NCBI RefSeq assembly: GCF_900177815.1
Contig: NZ_FXAZ01000009.1
Location: 1 to 64,000, forward strand
Length of the DNA stretch: 64,000 nt
Origin: Paenibacillus aquistagni
Lineage (GTDB): Bacteria; Bacillota; Bacilli; Paenibacillales; Paenibacillaceae
Reading direction: 5' to 3'
Made by a program: the position numbers and the translations under genes. Numbering within the stretch: position 1 is the first letter of the stretch; each line of letters starts with the position of its first letter. This document shows positions 17,060 to 24,925 of the stretch, piece after piece. The notes under the pieces were generated by a model. That model ran no database searches and was not told the DNA's origin. It worked only from the letters and a program-made list of their open reading frames with translations.

Positions 17060-17929
17060 CTATTCCTTTATGCCAGACGTGGACATCGTTTGAATAATGT
17101 TGCTTTGCGTAACGATAAATACGGTAATCGGCACGAGCATCATAAGCAGCGTAACGGCCGCAACGGGTCCGGTGCGCACCAAGCCGCCTGCGGCAATCTG
17201 ACTGAATGCGGCATCGACGGTTTTGAGCTGCTCGCTATAGATAAATCTCGTGGCAGCGGAATTTCCTGTCCATAGATTCTGCAAGGAAAAAATAATCAGC
17301 GTCAGCCATGCCGGCTTTACAATCGGCATCACGATTTGCCAGAAGATTCGGTACTCGCTTGCACCATCCACCTTGGCGGCCTCAATCAGCGCATCGGGGA
17401 TCTGCTCCATGAATTGCTTCATCAGGTACAAGCCAAGCGTCATCCCGAAGGCAGGCAGTATGACAGCCCAATAGGTATCCACCATGCCAAGCCAAGTGAC
17501 AGTCATATAGTTTGGCACCTGCGTGACGTAAGGAGTGAACATGAGTGCCATGACCACCAAGCTAAATAAAATATTGCGCCCTGGAAATCTCACCTTCGCA
17601 AGCGGATATGCCGCAGCGGAGGCGATGATGACATGCCCGACTGTCCCCAGGATGGCAATAAAGAAAGTATTAAAAACATATCTTGAAAATGGAACCCATG
17701 TATCCGCAAACAAAATGACCAGGTTTCTAAAATTATCAAAGGTTGGATTCCGCACCAGGAATCTTGGTGGGAAGATAAAGATCTCATCAAGCGGCTTGAA
17801 CGCATTGCTGATCGTAAAGACTAAAGGCAAGGCCATAAATACAGCCACAAGCCCAAGCAGCAAAAATAAAAAGATATCCATCAACCAAGATCGGTTGACT
17901 CGCTTACTTCGGATGCTTATCCCCTTCAT
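17060..17929 (-). CDS. Carbohydrate ABC transporter permease, MalG type (pair B)
   Basis: A 289-residue CUT1 permease with six membrane segments. The EAA loop reads EAAKVDGASEYRIFWQIVMP and the C terminus is TQSNIIQTMSTSGIKE. It lies 6 bases after its MalF-type partner and 12 bases before the NHL/Yip1 gene. The ribosome-binding site is GTGGGGG. It pairs with 17936-18910 to form a second complete transmembrane channel in the same operon. Confidence 0.92.
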   Translation of the reverse strand: MKGISIRSKRVNRSWLMDIFLFLLLGLVAVFMALPLVFTISNAFKPLDEIFIFPPRFLVRNPTFDNFRNLVILFADTWVPFSRYVFNTFFIAILGTVGHVIIASAAAYPLAKVRFPGRNILFSLVVMALMFTPYVTQVPNYMTVTWLGMVDTYWAVILPAFGMTLGLYLMKQFMEQIPDALIEAAKVDGASEYRIFWQIVMPIVKPAWLTLIIFSLQNLWTGNSAATRFIYSEQLKTVDAAFSQIAAGGLVRTGPVAAVTLLMMLVPITVFIVTQSNIIQTMSTSGIKE

Positions 17930-17935
17930 CTGTCT

Positions 17936-18910
17936 TTAATCCCCCACTTTCCGAAGCAGCTTCTGCGTAATCAAGTTTGTGGACAGCATGATAACAAAGA
18001 GAACCGTCGCAATGGCAGAGGCATACCCCATCTCATAGCGAATCGTACCGTAGTCGATCAAGTGCGTGACGATCGTATGCGCGGCATAATCCACGCTTGG
18101 GAAGCCAAGCAGATAGATGGAGATCTCCGCAACAGCAAAGGCATTCGTAATTTGAATAACCGCACCGAACATCAATTGCGGCCTCATCGCTGGCAGCGTA
18201 ATAAACCACAGTTCCTGCCAGCGATTTCTTATCCCATCAATAGCTCCCGCTTCGTACAAGGTGCGATCGACATTTTGCAGTCCTGCGATAAAGGCAAGGA
18301 ATGCGGTACCAAGACTTAGCCACAGTTGAACGAGAATAAGGATAGCCAGCATAAATCTTGGGTCCTGCAGCCACTGTACAGGCTCTAAAATAAAGCCCCA
18401 CTTCATTAAGAAGGCGTTCATATACCCATAGGAGTCGCTGCTGAACAGCAAAGTCCATATGAGATAGGTATTCCCTGCAATAGATGGCGCATAAAGCACC
18501 AAGGTGAGAAATGCTCTTAGCTTTGGCGGAAGCCCGTTGATCAGCCAAGCAAAGAAAAAGCAGGCCATATAGCTGATTGGTCCGGTAATCGCGGCAAAGA
18601 GCAGCGTATTTTTCAAGGCAATGAGAAAGACATCATCTTGAGCGAACAACCGCGCGTAATTCGCCCAGCCGATCCAGCGCGGCGCTTCGAGCATATTGAA
18701 ATACGTAAAGCTAAGCACAAGCGACATCAGGACCGGCAATACGGTAAAGGTAAAGAAAATAATGAAATAGGGCGCTAATAAAACGAGTGCATGCTTGTTG
18801 CGCTTAACATCTTTCCAATGGCCGAGCATCTTTGCCTTTAATCGATGTTTGGCAGCAAGCGGCGCTTTATTCTGATCCAGATTCGGATTCGGTTCGTAGA
18901 TTGCATTCAT
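17936..18910 (-). CDS. Carbohydrate ABC transporter permease, MalF type (pair B)
   Basis: A CUT1 permease of about 324 residues. It has a basic cytoplasmic N terminus of about 40 residues and then six membrane segments starting LVLLAPYFIIFFTFTVLPVL. The EAA loop is YEAGAIDGIRNRWQELWFIT. The longest frame starts at 18922 and overlaps the upstream stop as ATGA. The ATG at 18910 is preferred because GAGG lies 6 bases before it and nothing comparable precedes the first ATG. Either way the gene is tightly coupled to the large solute-binding protein. Confidence 0.9.
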   Translation of the reverse strand: MNAIYEPNPNLDQNKAPLAAKHRLKAKMLGHWKDVKRNKHALVLLAPYFIIFFTFTVLPVLMSLVLSFTYFNMLEAPRWIGWANYARLFAQDDVFLIALKNTLLFAAITGPISYMACFFFAWLINGLPPKLRAFLTLVLYAPSIAGNTYLIWTLLFSSDSYGYMNAFLMKWGFILEPVQWLQDPRFMLAILILVQLWLSLGTAFLAFIAGLQNVDRTLYEAGAIDGIRNRWQELWFITLPAMRPQLMFGAVIQITNAFAVAEISIYLLGFPSVDYAAHTIVTHLIDYGTIRYEMGYASAIATVLFVIMLSTNLITQKLLRKVGD

Positions 18911-18918
18911 GTGATCCC

Positions 18919-21861
18919 TCATTTCTTATAGGGAAGATTGAATTCCTGACGCTTCAATGTAATTTCTTCATTGATATAGCGCAAATAATAATCAAGCGAT
19001 TCCCGCGCATCCTCGCCTTGAACAACAACCTTGCGGAAGGCATTGTCAAGGTGACGCCCCGTGAAGTATCCGCCTGGAACCTCCGGAATCCCTCTTACCC
19101 ATTGGAATTGCTCCTTTAGGTTGTTCAGATCGCTTGTCTGCCAAGGAAGCTCATCGAGTGCTTCTAGATTCGCTGTTGGGTATCTTGCCGATGCCCCCAT
19201 TCGAATCTCCAGTTCTCGGCCAAACGCAACCTGTGTCTCCTTCGTTGTCCACCACTTCAGGAATTCCCATGCCTCCTGCTTGTTCTCTGAGGATTCCATC
19301 ATGATCGCCGCCGTCCCGCTGCTTCCTACATCTTTGTGAATCGCGCCTGCTGCCGTCTTCACGCCTGGGACAGAAGTAAACTCCCACAATCCCTTGATCT
19401 CCGGAGCAAATACGTTCAGCTTGTTAAACAGCGTGTAATCGCTGATGACAACAGGCATCTCACCTGTACGGAATCGGTTCGCGATATCAGAACGGATCGG
19501 GAGCTTGTAGTTCACATACAGATCCGTCCACTTCTTGAAGACTTGAACAGCGATCTCTTCATCCAGTCCACTCTCCATGCCATCATCCTTATACAGTGAT
19601 CCGCCATTCTGGAACAGCAGCATGCTGTAGGTCGGATTCGGTGGGAGCGTCACCACATCCGTGTTCGCCGTCTCATTGCCCATCGTATTGAGCGGACGTT
19701 CTGGCAGGCCGACCTGGAGATTGCGCTTTTGCAGCTTCGGTATTAAAGCCATCAACTCATCCCATGTACGCGGCACTTCTAGATTGAGTTCGTCAACGAG
19801 AATGTCTTTGCGATAGAACATGACAGGAAAAGTCTGCGTCTCAGGAAGCGCATAGGCCTTGTCATTAAATTGATAAGGTACTGTTGCACTAGGATGAAAC
19901 CGTTCCGTGACCTTCTCGTAATCGTCAAATTGCGTAAGGTCTGCTACCGCATTGCGTGTCGCATAGTTGACTGGCAATTCATTGCCGACTTCTAGCGCCA
20001 CATCTGGACCTTTGCCTGCAATGGTCGAAGGCAGCAGAACGCCTGCGGGTACAAGCTTCAGATTAACGTGAATGCCTGTGTCCGGTGTGAATCGATCAGC
20101 AATTAGCCGATTCAGAATCAGCGCCTGATCTCTTGCTGTCGTTACCCAAACGTTAATTACCTTGTCCTCTTCCTCCGTCAAACTAAACTGATCATACTTC
20201 TCAACAAATGAAGCCGCGAACTGCTGTACGCCTGTATACAGCTTCCTCATCTGTGATGCCTCCGGATCAGGCAGCTTGACGTCAGGCGAAGCGACAATAA
20301 GATAATCAATCGTAAGCGGCTGCTCGTTCAAGGTAGGAATCCACGCCCCTAGTGCGCCTACATTCGTGCTGAAGGTCTCGATTCGCGACGGAACCGTATC
20401 TGGCCTTGCGGCCATATCCTGCAGTTGATAAGCCAGCGTATTCAAGATAGCGGCTCGCTCCTTGCCTCCGCTTGGACTTTGAATCATCTCTCCAATCTGC
20501 AACAGGGTCTCGCTATGTTTTTGGAATACAGATGTCATCTCCGGAATCCGCTGATCCAACTGATAATCCCGATAGGTATCTGGAACAGTACCTGTAAAGC
20601 TGATAATCTCACGATACATGCTGTTAAGCTCAAGAATGCTTGATTCGACCGCCCGAATAATTGGCGCATACTCGCCAAGCGATACCTCAAGTCGTACCGC
20701 ATGCTTGCCTTTCGTGAGATGGAACAAATAAGGTGTATGTTCATCTTTGCCAAGGGTCTTCATCTGCCAGGAAGTGCTGAATGGAAATCCGATGCGCTCT
20801 GCTTCCTTAAACGGCTGATCCCCATCTATCGTTAACGATCGAAGCGTGGAGGAACCGGTTACGAAGTTCTGCAAATATTTCATAGACAGCGTATACAATC
20901 CATCCTCAGGCACTTCGATCTCCCACTCCAGCCATTGGCTTGGCGCTCGCCATGCATAGCCTCCAATAACGTTATTGCGCTGCTTGGATACTGAATATGG
21001 CTCCACGGCAGGGCTCGCACGATGATAGAATGGCAGCAGAGATGGAGAGGACTTGAGGCTGGCGTCTTCTCCCTGAACCTTAATCATGACATCACTTGGC
21101 ATCGGTATATTCTCTGATTCATAACCCTTCGCAACCTCCTCATAAGTTGGAAGGTCTAGAGGGTTGTAGATTCTAATATTCGCAATGTCCATCGGTTCTT
21201 TGACCGAGATAAGCTGCAGCGTGTGTTCCCCTTCGCTAAAATAAAAAAGGAACGGCCTCGGCTCGTATCCCGCTCCATCCTTTAATGGAATCGTCTGCCA
21301 CAGATGTTCTTCCATCTGCTTTGGCGTGAGATCATTCCCGCGTGCATCCCGCACGACTTCCGTTGATTCGTCCTTCCAAATTCGTTGAAACATCAAGCTC
21401 TTTGCTTCTGTAAAAGGCAGCTCTCCATCAATTCGAAGCTCTCGCTCCACGTCCGAGTCCTTGCCAGCTGCAGGTGATACCGTCATATCGATCTGATATA
21501 GCCCTGCCTTCTTCACATGGAATTGCCATTCCATCGCTCCGTCAGCGCCTGTCCGTACAGCTCGTTGTGTCAGGCCTTGTATCGCTTCAGGCGTTGGTTC
21601 GTCCATCCCCTGAACCATCGTATAGGATTCTGCTGGTATGAGAATCTCCTCCAGCGGTCGTTCTTCCTTCGCGTAATGATTGATGTAGCTTTGATATCCA
21701 TCCTTCTTCTGATAGGTTCCAACTGATAGTAGACCTGAACTGTCTATGGGGTAATCGATTACCGTCTCGCTGGAGCGGCCCGATGTGATCCACAAGACGA
21801 CAACTGCCGCCAATGCAATCACGACAATGAGCAAGAATGCAATCTTCTTACGGTGCAGCAT
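18919..21861 (-). CDS. Large membrane-anchored extracellular solute-binding protein with two duplicated carbohydrate-binding-like domains
   Basis: A protein of about 980 residues. The ATG at 21861 is chosen over 21900 because AAGGGGG lies 5 bases before it, and it puts the anchor (IAFLLIVVIALAAVVVLW) at the N terminus. There is no lipobox, so it is tethered by a membrane helix. Two internal repeats are visible. The first (about 95-240) contains MEWQFHVKKAGLYQIDMTV and LRIDGELPFTEA. The second (about 300-430) contains LEWEIEVPEDGLYTLSMKYL and LTIDGDQPFKEA. Both look like beta-sandwich (CBM35-type) modules. A helical linker follows, then a family-1 sugar-binding domain (about 570-960; KGPDVALEVGNELPVNYATR, RTWDELMALIPKL, AWEFLKWWTTKETQVAFG). 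Ordinary binding proteins are about 420-470 residues. The combination suggests binding of a polymer or long oligosaccharide. Confidence 0.82.
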   Translation of the reverse strand: MLHRKKIAFLLIVVIALAAVVVLWITSGRSSETVIDYPIDSSGLLSVGTYQKKDGYQSYINHYAKEERPLEEILIPAESYTMVQGMDEPTPEAIQGLTQRAVRTGADGAMEWQFHVKKAGLYQIDMTVSPAAGKDSDVERELRIDGELPFTEAKSLMFQRIWKDESTEVVRDARGNDLTPKQMEEHLWQTIPLKDGAGYEPRPFLFYFSEGEHTLQLISVKEPMDIANIRIYNPLDLPTYEEVAKGYESENIPMPSDVMIKVQGEDASLKSSPSLLPFYHRASPAVEPYSVSKQRNNVIGGYAWRAPSQWLEWEIEVPEDGLYTLSMKYLQNFVTGSSTLRSLTIDGDQPFKEAERIGFPFSTSWQMKTLGKDEHTPYLFHLTKGKHAVRLEVSLGEYAPIIRAVESSILELNSMYREIISFTGTVPDTYRDYQLDQRIPEMTSVFQKHSETLLQIGEMIQSPSGGKERAAILNTLAYQLQDMAARPDTVPSRIETFSTNVGALGAWIPTLNEQPLTIDYLIVASPDVKLPDPEASQMRKLYTGVQQFAASFVEKYDQFSLTEEEDKVINVWVTTARDQALILNRLIADRFTPDTGIHVNLKLVPAGVLLPSTIAGKGPDVALEVGNELPVNYATRNAVADLTQFDDYEKVTERFHPSATVPYQFNDKAYALPETQTFPVMFYRKDILVDELNLEVPRTWDELMALIPKLQKRNLQVGLPERPLNTMGNETANTDVVTLPPNPTYSMLLFQNGGSLYKDDGMESGLDEEIAVQVFKKWTDLYVNYKLPIRSDIANRFRTGEMPVVISDYTLFNKLNVFAPEIKGLWEFTSVPGVKTAAGAIHKDVGSSGTAAIMMESSENKQEAWEFLKWWTTKETQVAFGRELEIRMGASARYPTANLEALDELPWQTSDLNNLKEQFQWVRGIPEVPGGYFTGRHLDNAFRKVVVQGEDARESLDYYLRYINEEITLKRQEFNLPYKK

Positions 21862-21943
21862 TTGCTTCCCCCTTGTATCGCTTGCTCCTGCTGTGTACAT
21901 GATGGCTTTGTAGCAGGAGCAAGCCTTGTTCTTAAGGTGTGTG

Positions 21944-23362
21944 CTATTTACTATCCTGAAGCAGCTTATTTAAGCTAGCCTCAAATTGCGGCTTCACTTT
22001 TTCAACAGCTGTCGCTGGAGATGCTTTGTCTTTAATAATGGCATCGATAACGCTTTCAAATAATTTTCCGGAATCAGGAAGCGCATAATATCCACCGGAG
22101 TAGTCAATCTTCTGACGCATAAGCTTGCGTGTCTCGAAGATATCTTTTGTTGGCATTTTTTCTTCAAGTGATTGCAGCGCGATCTCTTCTCCACGTCCGA
22201 AGAGGCTGATTTCATCGAGAATATGTGCTGCTGCCTCAGCATTTTTTGAATACTTCGATACCATGTACATATTGCCAAATGGCGTAAAGCTCATATAATC
22301 ATCTGCTTGTGGCGCTTTCGGGAAGAAGACGTATCCAAGTGTTTTGCCTGGCATCTTCTCCATGAGCCCGCCCATTTCCCAGTTGAATCCGCCGTACATC
22401 AGGCCTTTGCCTGCTACGAATTCTTTGGCCGCATCATCAGGCACAGGCTGCATGATGGATTTGTCTACGTTATATAGATCAGACAGGAACTGCAGCGCTT
22501 CAATGGAATTTTTGGAATCCATTGAGAACTTCATCTCGCCGCTCTCATCACGATCCACAGAACCTTTATTGCTGTAGATAAATTGTTCGCCCATATAGTT
22601 TACTTTCCCGTAAGCCCCGGCAATGCCGTATACGTCGATCTTGCCATCGCCATTCGTGTCTTTGGTTGCTTTTTTGGCAAGCTCACGGAATTTCTCCCAT
22701 GTCCACTCACCCTTTTGCTGAAGCTCAAATGGATCCTCTAGACCCATCTCCTCCACCATCGTCTTGTTGTAGAAGAATCCGTAAGGAGATGGAACACCGT
22801 CATAGAATCCATATTGTTTTCCGTTAAAGGAGCCGCCGGATTTCATCCATGCGTTGTACTTCGGATCACTCAGATCAAGATAATCATCAAGCGGTGCAAT
22901 GAAGCCTTTCTTCGCAAGCTGCGGGAATGCCCAGAACAGTTCAAGCACCACGATATCAGCGAATGGCTCGCCAGCAAGCGATGTCGTTGTGAAGTTTTCT
23001 ACGTATTTCCCATAATCCGCAAATGTCACGTATTCAATTTTAGCGTTATATTTTGCTTCAACTTCCTCAAGCTTTTTAATGGATTCCTCTACGCCAATGG
23101 AACGCTCTTCTTCCGGTACATCTCGTGGATCAGCACCATCCCACCACTGACCAATTTTGATGGTCGCTCCCTGAAGATCAAATTTTTTCTCGTCCTCAGT
23201 GTTTGTTGTTGAGCTTGTGCCCTCATTTTGATTCGAAGTTGTTGAAGAATTTTCTTTTTGCGTGTTCGCTGCTGACTCTGTCGTCCCATTGCTCGTACCA
23301 CCGCAACCTGCAAGCGTTAACAAAAACAACGTACACATGAGAAAGACTTTAATCCCCTTCAT
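21944..23362 (-). CDS. Extracellular solute-binding lipoprotein, family 1
   Basis: A 472-residue sugar-binding lipoprotein of a CUT1 importer. The signal peptide ends in the lipobox LAGC (Cys about 20), followed by a Ser/Thr/Asn/Glu linker. The mature domain carries KYNAKIEYVTFADYGKYVEN, FADIVVLELFWAFPQLAKKG, GVPSPYGFFYNKTMVEEMGL, a Ca-loop-like DTNGDGKIDVYG, and MYGGFNWEMGGLMEKMPGKT. First gene of the transporter operon, with a 5' leader of about 150 nt, a SigA promoter and a CcpA-type site upstream. With the 980-residue protein that follows, the locus has two binding proteins and two permease pairs. Confidence 0.92.
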   Translation of the reverse strand: MKGIKVFLMCTLFLLTLAGCGGTSNGTTESAANTQKENSSTTSNQNEGTSSTTNTEDEKKFDLQGATIKIGQWWDGADPRDVPEEERSIGVEESIKKLEEVEAKYNAKIEYVTFADYGKYVENFTTTSLAGEPFADIVVLELFWAFPQLAKKGFIAPLDDYLDLSDPKYNAWMKSGGSFNGKQYGFYDGVPSPYGFFYNKTMVEEMGLEDPFELQQKGEWTWEKFRELAKKATKDTNGDGKIDVYGIAGAYGKVNYMGEQFIYSNKGSVDRDESGEMKFSMDSKNSIEALQFLSDLYNVDKSIMQPVPDDAAKEFVAGKGLMYGGFNWEMGGLMEKMPGKTLGYVFFPKAPQADDYMSFTPFGNMYMVSKYSKNAEAAAHILDEISLFGRGEEIALQSLEEKMPTKDIFETRKLMRQKIDYSGGYYALPDSGKLFESVIDAIIKDKASPATAVEKVKPQFEASLNKLLQDSK

Positions 23363-23500
23363 CCCTTCTCTTCATCCCCTCTCGATAATGAGTTTCCCCT
23401 AACATATTGATATACCATAATTACAATAATATGACCTATAACATACCAAATTGGACAAAAAGGATGTTATCCGTAGCATAAATCATAAAATATGGATATC

Positions 23501-23514
23501 GGTAAGCGCTTACA
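23501..23514. promoter_or_regulatory. Catabolite-responsive (cre) site
   Basis: GGTAAGCGCTTACA is a near-perfect dyad matching the CcpA consensus TGWAANCGNTNWCA at all but one position when read on the minus strand (TGTAAGCGCTTACC). It begins 6 bases downstream of the -10 element, over the transcription start. A cre in that place usually represses in preferred sugars. Confidence 0.75.
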
Positions 23515-23520
23515 GGGATT

Positions 23521-23549
23521 ATAATATCCGCTTTATCCCATTTTGTAAA
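23521..23549 (-). promoter_or_regulatory. SigA promoter of the sugar-transport operon
   Basis: On the minus strand, -35 TTTACA (23544-23549), a 17-bp spacer and -10 TATTAT (23521-23526). The start site would lie within the cre element, about 150 bases before the first binding-protein gene. Confidence 0.7.
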
Positions 23550-23690
23550 TCCCTTTTTGGTATAAAAATAATAATCTTGACTAATATGATATACCTTATT
23601 ATCATAAAAAGAATGCGAAGCAATGTGGAAACATAGCGTTTTCCCGAAGTTGATATGCCTAATATTCCGTCTATTTCAGCATTTTCATAC

Positions 23691-23737
23691 AAAAAAAACC
23701 GTATTAACGAATGAGCTGTCCTCATCATTAATACGGT
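23691..23737 (-). terminator. Rho-independent terminator after the second GntR-type regulator gene
   Basis: On the minus strand, a 10-bp stem ACCGTATTAA/TTAATACGGT encloses a further GATGAG/CTCATT pairing and is followed by TTTTTTT. It separates the obgE-regulator transcript from the transporter operon. Confidence 0.9.
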
Positions 23738-23745
23738 ATTTCGAT

Positions 23746-24888
23746 TTACATGTCATGTTCTGTCACAGGAGAAGTGGACTGACGTTCAATGAATTGCACA
23801 GGGATAGAGACCACACCATGCTCCCCTGCACTCATCCCCTGCTCGGTACTCATCATCGAATACATAAGCTCAGCTGCTTTGCGACCGATCTCGTAGCAAT
23901 TCTGATTAACCGTTGTCAACGGCACTTGATGTGTGCCTGCAATGCTAATATTGTCATAGCCTATGATTGACAATTGCTCAGGGACCTTCATGCCTAGCTC
24001 CATTGCTACGTCAATGATGTCCAAGCCAATATAGTCATGCTCTGCCTGTATAGCCGTAACCCCTATATTGATCAAAGGCTGAATGAGCCCCGAATAGAAC
24101 TTACTCTTTCCTTGCGCCCATAGTTCTTGGTGGAATCCTGCAACGATATACTCTGGATGAAGCGGTATTCCATAATCCATATGGGCCTGACAATAGCCCA
24201 AGAACCGATCTCTTACTGAGCTTCGCTGCTCAATCAGGATGCTTGACACAAACGCAATTCGCCGATGTCCTTGCTTAATGAGATGCTCTGCAGCAGCATA
24301 GCCCCCTGCCCGATTATCCGACACGACACTCGGGACGGCTAAGCCGTCATAATATTGATCCAGCAGCACAAGCGGATGCCTCTCAGCATGCAGGATGTGA
24401 GCAATGTCTACATTGTTGTTTGAATTAACAGGGTACCAAATAATCCCACCTGTTCCATAGTTCCTCAGATGAAGCAGCACATCTCGCTCTTTGTCTGCCC
24501 GCCAATCGGTAAAATGGAGACTAAGCATAATCCCCTGCTTCTCAATATAATCTGCCACACCTCTAAAGTAATGCAGATCTTTGCCTGCATCAACATAAGG
24601 AAGCACAATAGACAAATGCCGCCTCGTATGTGATGAATCCATATTCATATTCACCTGAGGAGCAGGGGTGATGGAAGGCTCCTTCACGAAGCTTCCACTC
24701 CCACGCTTCCGATAAATATATCCTCGATTCTCAAGTTCGAGCAAGGCTCTTTTTGTCGTTATGCGACTAACCCCAAACTGCTCAGCCAGTTCCATCTCCG
24801 TCGGAATTTTGTCGTTGGGATGGTATTGTCCTGCATTAATCAGTTGGATCAGATGCTCTGCAATTTGAGCGTATAAAGGTTTGTTCAT
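23746..24888 (-). CDS. GntR-type HTH regulator with LacI/PBP-like sugar-sensing domain (copy 2)
   Basis: A protein of about 380 residues. An N-terminal GntR winged helix (about 1-70; PTEMELAEQFGVSRITTKRA and GYIYRKRGSGSFVKE) precedes a LacI-type effector domain (about 85-360; VVSDNRAGGYAAAEHLIKQG, LSIIGYDNISIAGTHQVPLT). It is a close paralog of the regulator at 9183. It lies directly downstream of obgE with only about 37 bases between and no terminator, so it may be carried by the obgE transcript as well as by a local promoter. The ATG at 24888 (MNKPLYAQ) aligns with the family start. An in-frame ATG 4 codons upstream is also possible. It probably controls the adjacent transporter operon. Confidence 0.88.
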   Translation of the reverse strand: MNKPLYAQIAEHLIQLINAGQYHPNDKIPTEMELAEQFGVSRITTKRALLELENRGYIYRKRGSGSFVKEPSITPAPQVNMNMDSSHTRRHLSIVLPYVDAGKDLHYFRGVADYIEKQGIMLSLHFTDWRADKERDVLLHLRNYGTGGIIWYPVNSNNNVDIAHILHAERHPLVLLDQYYDGLAVPSVVSDNRAGGYAAAEHLIKQGHRRIAFVSSILIEQRSSVRDRFLGYCQAHMDYGIPLHPEYIVAGFHQELWAQGKSKFYSGLIQPLINIGVTAIQAEHDYIGLDIIDVAMELGMKVPEQLSIIGYDNISIAGTHQVPLTTVNQNCYEIGRKAAELMYSMMSTEQGMSAGEHGVVSIPVQFIERQSTSPVTEHDM

Positions 24889-24925
24889 GATCAACACCAT
24901 TCCAACCTGTTAACTTTTTTGCATC

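Larger units (their letters stand above)
23408..23605. repeat. Pair of TGATATACC repeats flanking the transporter promoter
   Basis: TGATATACCATAATTA at 23408-23423 and TGATATACCTTATTAT at 23587-23602 are direct repeats 179 bp apart, one on each side of the promoter. The right copy sits in the dyad ATGATA-N8-TATCAT (23586-23605). Related GGTAT-type half-sites occur at about 23443 and 23559. This pattern fits operators for a looping repressor, most plausibly one of the two GntR/LacI-type proteins of the locus. Confidence 0.4.

Noticed and set aside
8196-24888. Idea that the carbohydrate locus is a mobile element
   Set aside because: No recombinase, flanking direct repeat or tRNA attachment site was seen. 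It is reported only as an accessory block breaking synteny.
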